A stretch of 64,000 bases of DNA, from positions 1-64,000 of the forward strand of contig NZ_JBHUER010000006.1 of NCBI RefSeq assembly GCF_042681025.1, in the 5' to 3' direction. Source of the DNA: Methylopila henanensis (GTDB taxonomy: Bacteria; Pseudomonadota; Alphaproteobacteria; Rhizobiales; Methylopilaceae). Of the stretch, positions 56,527-64,000 are shown piece after piece. The notes beneath the pieces are model-generated. The model made no database searches, was not told the origin of the DNA, and worked only from the letters and a program-made list of their open reading frames with translations. Each line of letters opens with the position of its first letter. Position 1 is the stretch's first letter. Made by a program: the position numbers and the translations under genes.

Positions 56527-58284
56527 TCATTCGCCGATCGCGACGCCCTCCCGCCTCGGATCGGCGCCGCCTTCGAGCCCGTGAGGCCCGATCGCGATCG
56601 CATGGACGCCAGAGGTCAGGTCGTCGGTCTCGATGCCGAAGCCGAGCTGGCGCAGGGGCGACGCCAGCGCCTCGGCCGCGGTCCCCTTCTCCAGCTCGAA
56701 CGGCCCGTAGCGGTTCAGCATGTTCGGCAGCGCCGCGGCCTGCGCCACGTCCAGCCCCCAGTCGAGATGGGCGACCAGCGTCTTCAGCACGTAGCCAACG
56801 ATCTGGCTGCCGCCGGGCGAGCCGACCGCGAGCGTCGGGCGGCCGTCGCGGAACACGATCGTCGGCGCCATGGTCGAACGCGGCCGCTTGCCCGGCTCGA
56901 CGCGGTTCGCCACCGGCCGGCCGTCGCGGTCGGGGATGAAGGAGAAGTCCGTCAGCTCGTTGTTGAGCAGGAAGCCCCGCGCCATCAGGCGCGACCCGAA
57001 GCCCGCCTCGATCGTGGTCGTCATCGAGACCACGTTGCCCTGCGCGTCGACGATCGACAGGTGGCTGGTCGCCGGAACGTCGTGCGCCCGGCCGGGCGCG
57101 AGGTTGAGCGTGCGCGACCCCTTGGGCCGGCCGGGCTCGGCGGCGTCGAGAGCGCGGCCGCGCTCCAGCAGGCGGGCGCGATCCCGCAGGTAGTCGCGCG
57201 CGACCAGTCCGGCGACCGGCTGCGGCGCGAAGGTCGGGTCGGCGACGTAGAGCTCGCGGTCGGCGAAGGCGAGGCGCGAGGCGTCGCCGATCCGCCGCCA
57301 CGCCTCGGCGCTGTCCGGTCCGAGGCGCGCGAGGTCGGTCGGCTCCAGCATGCCGAGGATCTGCGCGATCGCGATCCCGCCGGACGAGGGCGGGCCCATG
57401 CCGCAGACCTCGTAGACGCGGTAGGGCGCGCAGACCGGCTCGCGCTCGATCACGCGGTAGCGCTTCAGGTCCTCGGCCGCGAGCGCGCCGGGCCGGGCGG
57501 CGGAGCGCGCCGCGGCGACCACGTCGTCCGCGATCGGCCCGGCGTAGAAGGCGTCCGCGCCGCCGTCGCGCAGCGCCTCGAGCGTGTCGGCGTAGGCCGG
57601 ATTGCGGAGCAGGTCGCCGGCCGCGACCGGGCGGCCGCCCGGAAGGAAGTAGTCCCGCGTCGCCGGCGACAGCGCGAGCCGCGAAGCGTCGGCCGCGACC
57701 TGCGCGGCGAGCCGCGGCGTCACCGCGAAGCCCTCCCGCGCCAGACGGATCGCGGGCGCGAACAGCTCCGCCCATGGCCGCTTCCCGCCTTTGGCATGCA
57801 GCGCCTCGAGCAGGCGCGGCGTTCCCGGCGCGCCGACCGAGCGGCCGCCGATCATGGCCTCCAGCCGGCCGAGCGGCTTGCCGTCGTCGTCGAGGAACAG
57901 CTCGGGCGTCGCGGCCGCCGGCGCGGTCTCGCGGCCGTCGAGCGTCGTCAGCCGCCGTTCCTCCGCCCGCCACACCAGCGCGAACGCGCCGCCGCCGAGC
58001 CCGGAGGACTGCGGCTCGACCAGCCCCAGCACGAGCTGCGCCGCGACCGCCGCGTCGACCGCGTCGCCGCCCGCGCGCAGGATGTCGGCGGCGGCGGCGC
58101 TCGCCAGCGGATGCGCCGTCACGGCCATCCAGCGCTCGGCGCGGACCAGCGGCTTCGGAGAGAAGCCGCTCGCGATCTCCGGCGGAGCACGGTCGAATCG
58201 CGCGGCCGCCTCCTCCGCCGGCGCCGGGACGGCCAGCGCCAGCAGGACCGAAACGGCGGCGAGGCGGGCGATCGGAACGCGCAC
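56527..58284 (-). CDS. ggt: Gamma-glutamyltransferase
   Basis: A periplasmic N-terminal nucleophile hydrolase that cleaves or transfers the gamma-glutamyl group of glutathione. It is 585 aa from GTG 58284. A signal peptide is followed by the large-subunit domain; the autoprocessing threonine is T406 in VPATSHLSIVDAQGNVVSMT, and the small subunit ends near PRREGVAIGE. The GTG start is preferred because GAGGAG sits 4 nt upstream and it yields a compact signal peptide (RVPIARLAAVSVLLALAVPAPA). ATG 58332, 16 codons earlier, lacks a ribosome-binding site. Confidence 0.93.
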   Translation of the reverse strand: MRVPIARLAAVSVLLALAVPAPAEEAAARFDRAPPEIASGFSPKPLVRAERWMAVTAHPLASAAAADILRAGGDAVDAAVAAQLVLGLVEPQSSGLGGGAFALVWRAEERRLTTLDGRETAPAAATPELFLDDDGKPLGRLEAMIGGRSVGAPGTPRLLEALHAKGGKRPWAELFAPAIRLAREGFAVTPRLAAQVAADASRLALSPATRDYFLPGGRPVAAGDLLRNPAYADTLEALRDGGADAFYAGPIADDVVAAARSAARPGALAAEDLKRYRVIEREPVCAPYRVYEVCGMGPPSSGGIAIAQILGMLEPTDLARLGPDSAEAWRRIGDASRLAFADRELYVADPTFAPQPVAGLVARDYLRDRARLLERGRALDAAEPGRPKGSRTLNLAPGRAHDVPATSHLSIVDAQGNVVSMTTTIEAGFGSRLMARGFLLNNELTDFSFIPDRDGRPVANRVEPGKRPRSTMAPTIVFRDGRPTLAVGSPGGSQIVGYVLKTLVAHLDWGLDVAQAAALPNMLNRYGPFELEKGTAAEALASPLRQLGFGIETDDLTSGVHAIAIGPHGLEGGADPRREGVAIGE

Positions 58285-58388
58285 GAATCTCCTCAGGACG
58301 AAGGCCGTTAACCTGCTCTTAGGGTTAACCATTTATGACCGGGGCATGGGGTCCCGCCGGACCTTGCGACCTTAGGGGTGCCTTCGTC

Positions 58389-59108
58389 ATGACGTCCAGC
58401 GCGCGCGCCAAGGCCGGCCGCCTCATCGCCGTGGCGACGCTCGCCGCCGCCCTCGCCGGCTGCATGGCCGATCGCGGCGTCACCGGGTCCATCATGCCGA
58501 CCAGCGCCTCCCGTTCGGTGGCGACGCCGGAGACGCGCGAGGCGCGGCTGCGGCAGATGTCCGAGAAATACGCCGCCGCTTACCAGCGCAACCCCAACGA
58601 CGCCGCGACGGCCTTCGCCTACGGAACCACGTTGCGCGCGCTCGGCCAGCGGGCCCAGGCGCTCGCGGTGCTCGAAAGCGCGAGCATCAAGCACCCGCAG
58701 CAGAAGCAGATCGTCGGCGCCTATGGGCGCGCGCTGGTCGACGCCGGCCGCTATCAGGACGCGCTGAACGCGCTCGCCAACGCCCACACCCCCGAGCAGC
58801 CCGACTGGCGGATCCTGAACGCGCAGGGCGCGGCGCTGGACCAGCTCGGCCGGTCCGCGGAAGCCCGCGCCTATTACGAGTCCGCGCTCAAGATCGCGCC
58901 GGGCGAACCTTCGGTGCTGTCCAACCTCGGGCTGTCCTACGCGCTGAACAACGATCTGGCCCGCGCCGAACAGACGCTCGCGATGGCCGCCCAGAGCCCT
59001 AAGGCCGGCGAGAGCGTGCGCGCGAACCTCGCGCTCGTGCAGAGCCTCAAGGCCCGCGCAGGCGCAGGCCCTGCGAAGCCGCAGAAGGCCGCCCGGCCCG
59101 CGGCCTGA
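58389..59108 (+). CDS. TadD-like TPR lipoprotein
   Basis: A 239-aa predicted outer-membrane-associated lipoprotein. The signal peptide ends in lipobox LAGC with C25. Residues about 60-215 hold tetratricopeptide repeats (PNDAATAFAYGTTLRALGQRAQALAVLESA; IVGAYGRALVDAGRYQDALNAL; WRILNAQGAALDQLGRSAEARAYYESALKIAPGEPSVLSNLGLSYALNNDLARAEQTL). It resembles TadD of tight-adherence pilus systems, but no tad genes are adjacent, so its partner is unknown. AGGGG lies about 11 nt before the ATG. It is divergent from ggt, with tandem GTTAAC sites at 58307 and 58324. Confidence 0.82.
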   Translation: MTSSARAKAGRLIAVATLAAALAGCMADRGVTGSIMPTSASRSVATPETREARLRQMSEKYAAAYQRNPNDAATAFAYGTTLRALGQRAQALAVLESASIKHPQQKQIVGAYGRALVDAGRYQDALNALANAHTPEQPDWRILNAQGAALDQLGRSAEARAYYESALKIAPGEPSVLSNLGLSYALNNDLARAEQTLAMAAQSPKAGESVRANLALVQSLKARAGAGPAKPQKAARPAA

Positions 59109-59111
59109 CTC

Positions 59112-59441
59112 TCAGGCGGCCTCCCGGCCCGCCTTCTCCTCAAGCACGGCCTCGAAACCCTCGAACTGGGGATGGCCGGCGTACATCGGCTTGTTCTGGC
59201 CGGCGTTGCGATGCGCCGCGCGGAACGCCTCCGACCGCGTCCAGGCCTCGAAGTCCTCGCGCGAGCGCCAGATGGTGTGGGAGGCGTAGAGCACGGTGTC
59301 GCCGTCGGCCGCCCCCTTGAGCAGGTGGAACGCAACGAAGCCCGGCACCTCGCCGAGATGGCGGTCGCGCTCGCGCCACACGGTCTCGAACGCCTCGGCC
59401 TCGGCGGCGAAGACCTTGAAGCGATTCATGGCGACGAACAT
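59112..59441 (-). CDS. ABM-domain monooxygenase (HmoA/heme-degrading-like)
   Basis: A 109-aa dimeric alpha-beta-barrel protein: MFVAMNRFKVFAAEAEAFETVWRERDRHLGEVPGFVAFHLLKG, then TVLYASHTIWRSREDFEAWTRSEAFRAAH. The antibiotic-biosynthesis-monooxygenase fold covers small-molecule oxygenases and heme-degrading HmoA/IsdG types; this N-terminal wording is closest to the latter, but heme activity is not proven by sequence alone. ATG 59441 has GAGGAGA upstream. Two tandem palindromes lie 54-85 nt upstream, pointing to tight regulation. It converges with the TPR gene, with a 3-bp gap. Confidence 0.85.
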   Translation of the reverse strand: MFVAMNRFKVFAAEAEAFETVWRERDRHLGEVPGFVAFHLLKGAADGDTVLYASHTIWRSREDFEAWTRSEAFRAAHRNAGQNKPMYAGHPQFEGFEAVLEEKAGREAA

Positions 59442-59494
59442 GGCGTTCTCCTCGAAGCGTCGGCGGCCCGACCGGCCGGACCGGGCGACAGGTC

Positions 59495-59526
59495 TCGCAA
59501 AATGCGAGCGCGCTCGCAAATTGCGA
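59495..59526 (-). promoter_or_regulatory. Tandem palindromic operator upstream of the ABM gene
   Basis: Two 13-bp palindromes, TCGCAAAATGCGA (59495-59507) and TCGCAAATTGCGA (59514-59526), are separated by GCGCGC, placing their centres 19 bp apart, roughly two helical turns. A TGCGA half-site follows at 59534. They lie 54-85 nt before the start codon. The form TCGCA-N3-TGCGA suggests a dimeric repressor binding twice. A Fur/Mur-type regulator is possible because of the gene but unproven. Confidence 0.6.
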
Positions 59527-59741
59527 CGCCCGATGCGAAACGCCCACGGCGGAGCGATCGATATCTGGGGCGTCGCCACCGCCCGGACGCTACTGCTAGC
59601 GTTAAGGGTGGTTCACCACGACTGGCGCGCCGCTTGCTGCGGACGTCATCGCCGGATCAGGTTTCAGCGTACCGGCATCCGATCGGACGGGAGAGGGGCG
59701 TTTTCCAACCCCGAGCGACCCTTCTCCCGCTCCGGTTCGCG
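59527..59741. other. Gene-free stretch between the ABM gene and yggS
   Basis: No coding frame is supported. It contains a GTGG/CCAC mini-palindrome around 59610-59621 and, next to the yggS stop, an imperfect hairpin: GGGAGAGGGGCG (59691-59702) with a near-complementary arm ending at 59733. The latter could act as a weak terminator for yggS, but no T-tract follows it. Confidence 0.4.
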
Positions 59742-60422
59742 TCACGGCTTCGGCCGGCTCCCGAAAATCGCGCTTCCCACCCGCACCAGCGTCGCGCCGA
59801 AGGGCACGGCGTCGGTGAAGTCCGCGCTCATGCCCATCGACAGGCCCTTCAGCCCGTTGCGGCGAGCGATCTTGTCGAGCAGCGCGAAGTAGGGCACCGG
59901 CGGTTCGTCGAACGGCGGGATGCACATAAGCCCCTCGATCGTCAGGCCGAACTCGTCGCGGCAGCGCGCGAGGAACGCGTCGGTCTCCTCCGGGAGGACG
60001 CCGGCCTTCTGCGCCTCGCCGCCGACGTTCACCTCCACATAGAGTCGCGGCGCGCGCCCCTGCGCCGCGATCTCCTTGGCGAGCGCCTGCGCGATCTTCG
60101 GCCGGTCGACGGTGTGGATCACGTCGAACAGCGCCACCGCCTCCGCCGCCTTGTTCGACTGCAGCGGCCCGATCAGGTGCAGCTCCACGCCGGGGAAGCG
60201 CTCGCGCAGCGCCGGCCACTTGGCCTTGGCCTCCTGCACGCGGTTCTCGCCGAACAGCCGCTGCCCGGCCTCGAGCACCGGCGCAACGTCTTCGGCCGGA
60301 AAGGTCTTCGACACCGCGACCAGCCCAACGTCGCCCTCCGGCCGTCCGGCCGCGCGTTCGGCCTTGGCGAGCGCGGCGCGGACCGCGGCCAGTCGTGCGG
60401 GGGCGTTCGATGCGTCGGTCAT
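59742..60422 (-). CDS. yggS: PLP homeostasis protein YggS
   Basis: A single-domain alanine-racemase-like TIM-barrel protein (PROSC family) that binds pyridoxal phosphate and buffers PLP levels. It is 226 aa; the Schiff-base lysine is K39 in LVAVSKTFPA. Other hallmarks are GENRVQEAKAKW, LHLIGPLQSNK, VEVNVGGEAQKAG and GLSMGMSADF. ATG 60422 (MTDASNAPARL) is used. It is divergent from leuS, with about 180 bp between. Confidence 0.94.
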   Translation of the reverse strand: MTDASNAPARLAAVRAALAKAERAAGRPEGDVGLVAVSKTFPAEDVAPVLEAGQRLFGENRVQEAKAKWPALRERFPGVELHLIGPLQSNKAAEAVALFDVIHTVDRPKIAQALAKEIAAQGRAPRLYVEVNVGGEAQKAGVLPEETDAFLARCRDEFGLTIEGLMCIPPFDEPPVPYFALLDKIARRNGLKGLSMGMSADFTDAVPFGATLVRVGSAIFGSRPKP

Positions 60423-60604
60423 GATCGGGTCCCGTGAGCGTCCAAGGGTGGCCAATAGGACGCGACGCCGACGTTCTCAAGGCCGCGCGGCGCGCTTCGG
60501 TTGACCCGGGACGGCCGTTCGGGCGAATGTCCGCGCGACCGTGCGCGCCCCTGCGGCCTGCGCCGTCGCATCGCGTGACCCTACGAGACCTGGCGTACAT
60601 CCCC

Positions 60605-63211
60605 ATGACCACCGAGCGCTACGACGCGCGAGAGGCCGAGCCCCGCTGGCAGAAGAGCTGGGACGAGCGCAAGCTGTTCCAGACCGACGCCGGGGACCCG
60701 CGGCCGAACTACTACGTGCTGGAGATGTTCCCCTATCCGTCGGGGCGCATCCACATGGGGCACGTGCGCAACTACGCGATGGGCGACGTCGTCGCGCGCT
60801 ACAAGCGCGCCAAGGGCTTCGCGGTCATGCACCCGATGGGCTGGGACGCCTTCGGCCTGCCGGCGGAGAACGCCGCGATCGAGAAGAAGGTCCATCCCAA
60901 GGCCTGGACCTACGACAACATCGCGACCATGCGCGACCAGCTGAAGGCGATCGGCCTGTCGCTGGACTGGAGCCGCGAGATCGCGACCTGCGATCCGGAC
61001 TATTACGCCCAGCAGCAGAAGCTGTTCCTGGACTTCCTGAAGGCCGGCCTCGCCTACCGCCGCAAGTCCAAGGTGAACTGGGACCCGGTCGACAACACCG
61101 TGCTCGCCAACGAGCAGGTGATCGACGGCCGCGGCTGGCGCTCGGGCGCGCCGGTGGAGCAGCGCGAGCTGACCCAGTGGTTCCTGAAAATCACCGACTT
61201 CTCCGAGGACCTGCTGTCGGCGCTCGACGGGCTGACGCGCTGGCCGGAGAAGGTCCGGACCATGCAGAAGAACTGGATCGGCCGCTCGGAAGGGCTGACG
61301 GTGCGGTTCGCCGTGGCGGGCGCGAACGACGCCTCCGAGGTCGAGGTCTACACCACGCGGCCGGACACGCTGTTCGGCGCGAGCTTCGTCGCGCTGTCGG
61401 CCGACCATCCGATCGCCCGGGCTCTGGCCGAGAGCAATCCCGCGCTCGCGAGCTTCGTCGAGGAGTGCCGCCGCGCGGGCACCAGCGTCGCCGCGCTCGA
61501 GACCGCGGAGAAGAAGGGCTACGACACCGGCCTGCGCGTCGCGCATCCGTTCGACCCGTCCTGGGAGCTGCCGGTCTACGTCGCGAACTTCGTGCTGATG
61601 GACTACGGCACGGGCGCCATCTTCGGCTGCCCGGCGCACGACCAGCGCGACCTCGACTTCGCGCGCGCCTACGGCCTGCCGGTGACCCCGGTCGTCGCGC
61701 CTGAGGGCGCGGACCCCACCTCGGTCGCGATCGACAACGTCGCCTATGACGGCGACGGCGTGATGATCAATTCGCGCTTCCTCGACGGCCTGAGCCCGGC
61801 CGCCGCCTTCCAGGAGGTCGCGCGCCAGCTGGAGGCCGCGGAGCTGAACGGCCGTCCGGTCGCCGCTCGCAAGGTCAACTGGCGTCTGCGCGACTGGGGC
61901 ATCTCCCGCCAGCGCTACTGGGGCTGCCCGATCCCGGTCATCCATTGCGACGCCTGCGGCGTGGTCCCCGTGCCGGACGACCAGCTGCCGGTGCGCCTGC
62001 CCGACGACGTGACCTTCGACCAGCCGGGCAACCCGCTCGACCGGCACGACGCGTGGCGCAACGTGCCCTGCCCGCAGTGCGGCGGTCCGGCGCGGCGCGA
62101 AACCGACACGATGGACACCTTCGTGGACTCGTCCTGGTACTACGCCCGCTTCACCGACCCGAAGGCCGCCTCCCCGACCGTGAAGGCGACCGCGGACCGC
62201 TGGCTGCCGGTCGACCAGTACATCGGCGGCGTCGAGCACGCGATCCTGCACCTGCTCTATTCGCGCTTCTTCACCCGCGCGATGAAGGCGACCGGCCATG
62301 TCGGCCTCGACGAGCCCTTCGCCGGCCTGTTCACGCAGGGCATGGTCGTCCACGAGACCTACAAGGACGCGGACGGCCAATGGGTCGCGCCGGCCGACAT
62401 CCGGATCTCCGAAGACGGCGGCGCCCGCGCCGCGACGCGCCTTTCGGACGGCTCCGCCGTCGAGATCGGCGCGATCGAAAAGATGTCGAAGTCGAAGAAG
62501 AACGTCGTCGACCCCAACGACATTCTCGGATCCTACGGCGCGGACACCGCCCGCTGGTTCATGCTGTCCGACAGCCCGCCCGAGCGCGACGTGATCTGGA
62601 CCGAGGCCGGCGTCGAGGGCGCGAGCCGCTTCGTGCAGCGCGTGTGGCGTCTCGTGAACGAGGCCGCCGCGCGGGGCGCGCCGTCCGGAGCTGCGGCGCC
62701 GGCGAACGTCGGCCCTGCGGCCGAGACGCTGCGGCGCGCGGCGCACGGCGCGCTCGCTCGCGTCGAGGAGGACATTGAGCGCTTGCGGTTCAACCGCTGC
62801 GTCGCGGCGGCCTACGAGCTCGCCAACGCGCTGGGACAGGCGCTGCAGGCCGACGCCTCCGACGACATGGCCTTCGCGCTGCGCGAGGCCGCCCAAATCC
62901 TCGTGCAGATCGTGGCTCCCTTCATGCCGCATCTGGCCGAGGAGTCGTGGGCGGCGCTCGGACATGCCGTTCTCGTCGCCGAGACGCCGTGGCCGAAGGC
63001 TGATCCCGCGCTGCTCGCCTCCGACGTCGTCACCCTGCCCGTGCAGGTCAACGGCAAGAAGCGCGACGAGATCACCGTCGCGCGCGAGGCGGACGCCGCC
63101 TCGATCGAAAAGGCCGTGCGCGAGCTCGAAGCCGTCGCAAAGGCCGTCGGCGACAAGCCGATCCGCAAGATCATCGTCGTGCCGCAGAGGATCGTGAATG
63201 TCGTCGCCTGA
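60605..63211 (+). CDS. leuS: Leucine-tRNA ligase
   Basis: A class Ia synthetase that charges tRNA-Leu and edits norvaline and isoleucine. It is 868 aa: the HIGH-like motif is HMGH at 50-53 (PYPSGRIHMGHVRNY), the CP1 editing domain lies at about 220-415, the zinc-type insertion includes CDACGVV and CPQCGGPAR, and KMSKS is at 626-630. ATG 60605 (MTTERYDAREAEPRWQ) is the family start. Its last 14 nt overlap lptE, so the two are translationally coupled. Confidence 0.97.
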   Translation: MTTERYDAREAEPRWQKSWDERKLFQTDAGDPRPNYYVLEMFPYPSGRIHMGHVRNYAMGDVVARYKRAKGFAVMHPMGWDAFGLPAENAAIEKKVHPKAWTYDNIATMRDQLKAIGLSLDWSREIATCDPDYYAQQQKLFLDFLKAGLAYRRKSKVNWDPVDNTVLANEQVIDGRGWRSGAPVEQRELTQWFLKITDFSEDLLSALDGLTRWPEKVRTMQKNWIGRSEGLTVRFAVAGANDASEVEVYTTRPDTLFGASFVALSADHPIARALAESNPALASFVEECRRAGTSVAALETAEKKGYDTGLRVAHPFDPSWELPVYVANFVLMDYGTGAIFGCPAHDQRDLDFARAYGLPVTPVVAPEGADPTSVAIDNVAYDGDGVMINSRFLDGLSPAAAFQEVARQLEAAELNGRPVAARKVNWRLRDWGISRQRYWGCPIPVIHCDACGVVPVPDDQLPVRLPDDVTFDQPGNPLDRHDAWRNVPCPQCGGPARRETDTMDTFVDSSWYYARFTDPKAASPTVKATADRWLPVDQYIGGVEHAILHLLYSRFFTRAMKATGHVGLDEPFAGLFTQGMVVHETYKDADGQWVAPADIRISEDGGARAATRLSDGSAVEIGAIEKMSKSKKNVVDPNDILGSYGADTARWFMLSDSPPERDVIWTEAGVEGASRFVQRVWRLVNEAAARGAPSGAAAPANVGPAAETLRRAAHGALARVEEDIERLRFNRCVAAAYELANALGQALQADASDDMAFALREAAQILVQIVAPFMPHLAEESWAALGHAVLVAETPWPKADPALLASDVVTLPVQVNGKKRDEITVAREADAASIEKAVRELEAVAKAVGDKPIRKIIVVPQRIVNVVA

Positions 63212-63752
63212 CATCGAGTTCCGGCCCGCGCGCCGCACCCTGATCCGTGCCGGCCTCGCCGCCGGCCTGTCGCTCGCCCTCGCCGGCTGCTTCCGGCCGG
63301 TCTACGCGCCCGAGTCGCCGTCGGCGACGGGCGACGCGGGGCCGGTCGCAGTCAACCTCAAGCGCGTCGACGTCACGCCGATCGAGGGCCGCGTCGGCCT
63401 GAAGATGCGCAACGAGCTGATCTTCCTGCTGCGCGGCGGCGACGCCGCGGGACCGATCGCCTACCGGCTCGACGTCGCGCTGAGCCAGCGCGGCCAGTCG
63501 CCGATCGTGGACCCGTTCACCGGCCAGCCCGAGACCCGCACGGTGTCGCTGACCGCGGACTACATCCTGAAGCCCGCCGGACGTCTCGACCCCATCATCA
63601 AGGGCCAGGAGTTCGCGACCGCGTCCTACAACTACTCGCTGCAGCGTTTCGCCGACATCCGCGCCCAGCGCGACGCCGAGGACCGGGCGGCGCAGCAGAT
63701 CGCCGAGAAGATCCGCACCCGGCTGCAGGGGTACTTCGCCACCGGGCGCTGA
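63198..63752 (+). CDS. lptE: LPS assembly lipoprotein LptE
   Basis: An outer-membrane lipoprotein that plugs LptD in the LPS-insertion complex. It is 184 aa, with a signal peptide, lipobox LAGC and C31, then the family wording CFRPVYAP and the beta/alpha body (VAVNLKRVDVTPIEGRVGLKMRNELIFLL; ADYILKPAG; SYNYSLQRFADIRAQRDAEDRAAQQIAEKIRTRL). It starts inside the end of leuS, the usual alphaproteobacterial order. The DNA polymerase delta gene holA, often next, is not here; a terminator follows. Confidence 0.93.
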   Translation: MSSPDIEFRPARRTLIRAGLAAGLSLALAGCFRPVYAPESPSATGDAGPVAVNLKRVDVTPIEGRVGLKMRNELIFLLRGGDAAGPIAYRLDVALSQRGQSPIVDPFTGQPETRTVSLTADYILKPAGRLDPIIKGQEFATASYNYSLQRFADIRAQRDAEDRAAQQIAEKIRTRLQGYFATGR

Positions 63753-63793
63753 CGCCGCGAACCGCGGGCGGAAGGCCCGCGCGGCGCCTTTTG
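63753..63793 (+). terminator. Rho-independent terminator after lptE
   Basis: Nested stems CGCCGC/GCGGCG (63753-63758 with 63781-63786) and GCGGGC/GCCCGC (63764-63769 with 63775-63780) are followed by CCTTTTGTTT. This ends the leuS-lptE transcript directly after the lptE stop. Confidence 0.75.
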
Positions 63794-63867
63794 TTTACCC
63801 TGCTGGGCGATCCTCCAGACGCAAGCCGGCCCCCTCTCGGGCCGCCGAAGCTCTGGGAGATCGTCGC

Positions 63868-64000
63868 GTGGGTGACGGCAAGCTCGCAATCGCGCTGACG
63901 CTCGCGGCCGCTCTGGCCGTGGGCGAGGCGGCCGCGCAAGGCGCTCCTTTCGACGACGAGCGTCCCGTGGACGCCATCGGGGAGATGCTGTCGATCCCCG
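63868..64000 (+). CDS. Exported protein, truncated by the window edge
   Basis: The first 44 codons of a gene running off the right edge. GTG 63868 has GGGAG about 8 nt upstream, and the frame opens with a signal peptide (VGDGKLAIALTLAAALAVGEAAAQ, cleavage expected near AAAQG). The visible mature start is APFDDERPVDAIGEMLSIP. This is too little to name a family. It begins after the lptE terminator, so it is a new transcription unit. Confidence 0.55.
   Translation, partial: MGDGKLAIALTLAAALAVGEAAAQGAPFDDERPVDAIGEMLSIP

Overview
The window is a high-GC chromosomal segment of an alphaproteobacterium, most likely Hyphomicrobiales (Rhizobiales). The evidence is gene order: rimP-nusA-ylxR-infB-rbfA-truB-rpsO-pnp; miaB-phoH-ybeY-CBS protein-lnt-XRE regulator-metK-trmB; and lysC-ptsP-prfA-prmC-DUF4167 are arrangements typical of that order. 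I do not assign a genus. Almost all of the DNA is core housekeeping. I see no transposase, integrase, phage gene, CRISPR array or complete tRNA/rRNA gene.

Layout. 0-0.65 kb: a minus-strand promoter and leader that look like the start of an rRNA operon whose 16S gene lies off the left edge. 0.65-9 kb: an M23 envelope peptidase, ClpB, a MOSC protein, an MFS transporter and a poly-glycine DUF4167 protein. 9.3-14.8 kb (minus): lysC, ptsP, prfA, prmC, with stop/start overlaps across ptsP-prfA-prmC. 15-23.8 kb: ubiG, then a minus-strand operon of three linked genes (DUF2126 putative amidoligase with a transglutaminase domain; circularly permuted ATP-grasp fused to alpha-E; stand-alone transglutaminase), faced divergently by a zinc-ribbon metallopeptidase. 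No defined biochemical function is known to me for this set, and it is the best candidate for an uncharacterised system here. 23.9-34.6 kb (minus): the transcription/translation operon from rimP to pnp, interrupted between infB and rbfA by a small orphan membrane protein and a hairpin terminator. 34.7-44.1 kb (plus): a short DHFR-like protein, a gene-free stretch with a possible structured RNA, then the miaB-to-trmB run. 44-49.3 kb: two transporters, a SprT/YgjP-type metalloprotease, an alpha/beta hydrolase and a sensor-less hybrid histidine kinase. 49.3-53.8 kb (minus): rpmI, rplT, pheS, pheT behind a clear promoter. 54-64 kb: AcvB/VirJ-like hydrolase, molbindin, TauE/SafE permease, gamma-glutamyltransferase, TPR lipoprotein, ABM monooxygenase with a paired palindromic operator, yggS, leuS, lptE and a truncated exported protein.

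Regulation that can be read from the DNA: promoters with 17-nt spacers before the rRNA leader, DUF4167, rimP and rpmI; several hairpin terminators; a hairpin occluding the pnp ribosome-binding site; inverted repeats before metK; two tandem 13-bp palindromes before the ABM gene; and at least four intergenic REP-like palindromic elements. Start codons were chosen by ribosome-binding sites and family N-termini. Many annotated starts lie well inside longer open frames because stop-free frames are common at this base composition.
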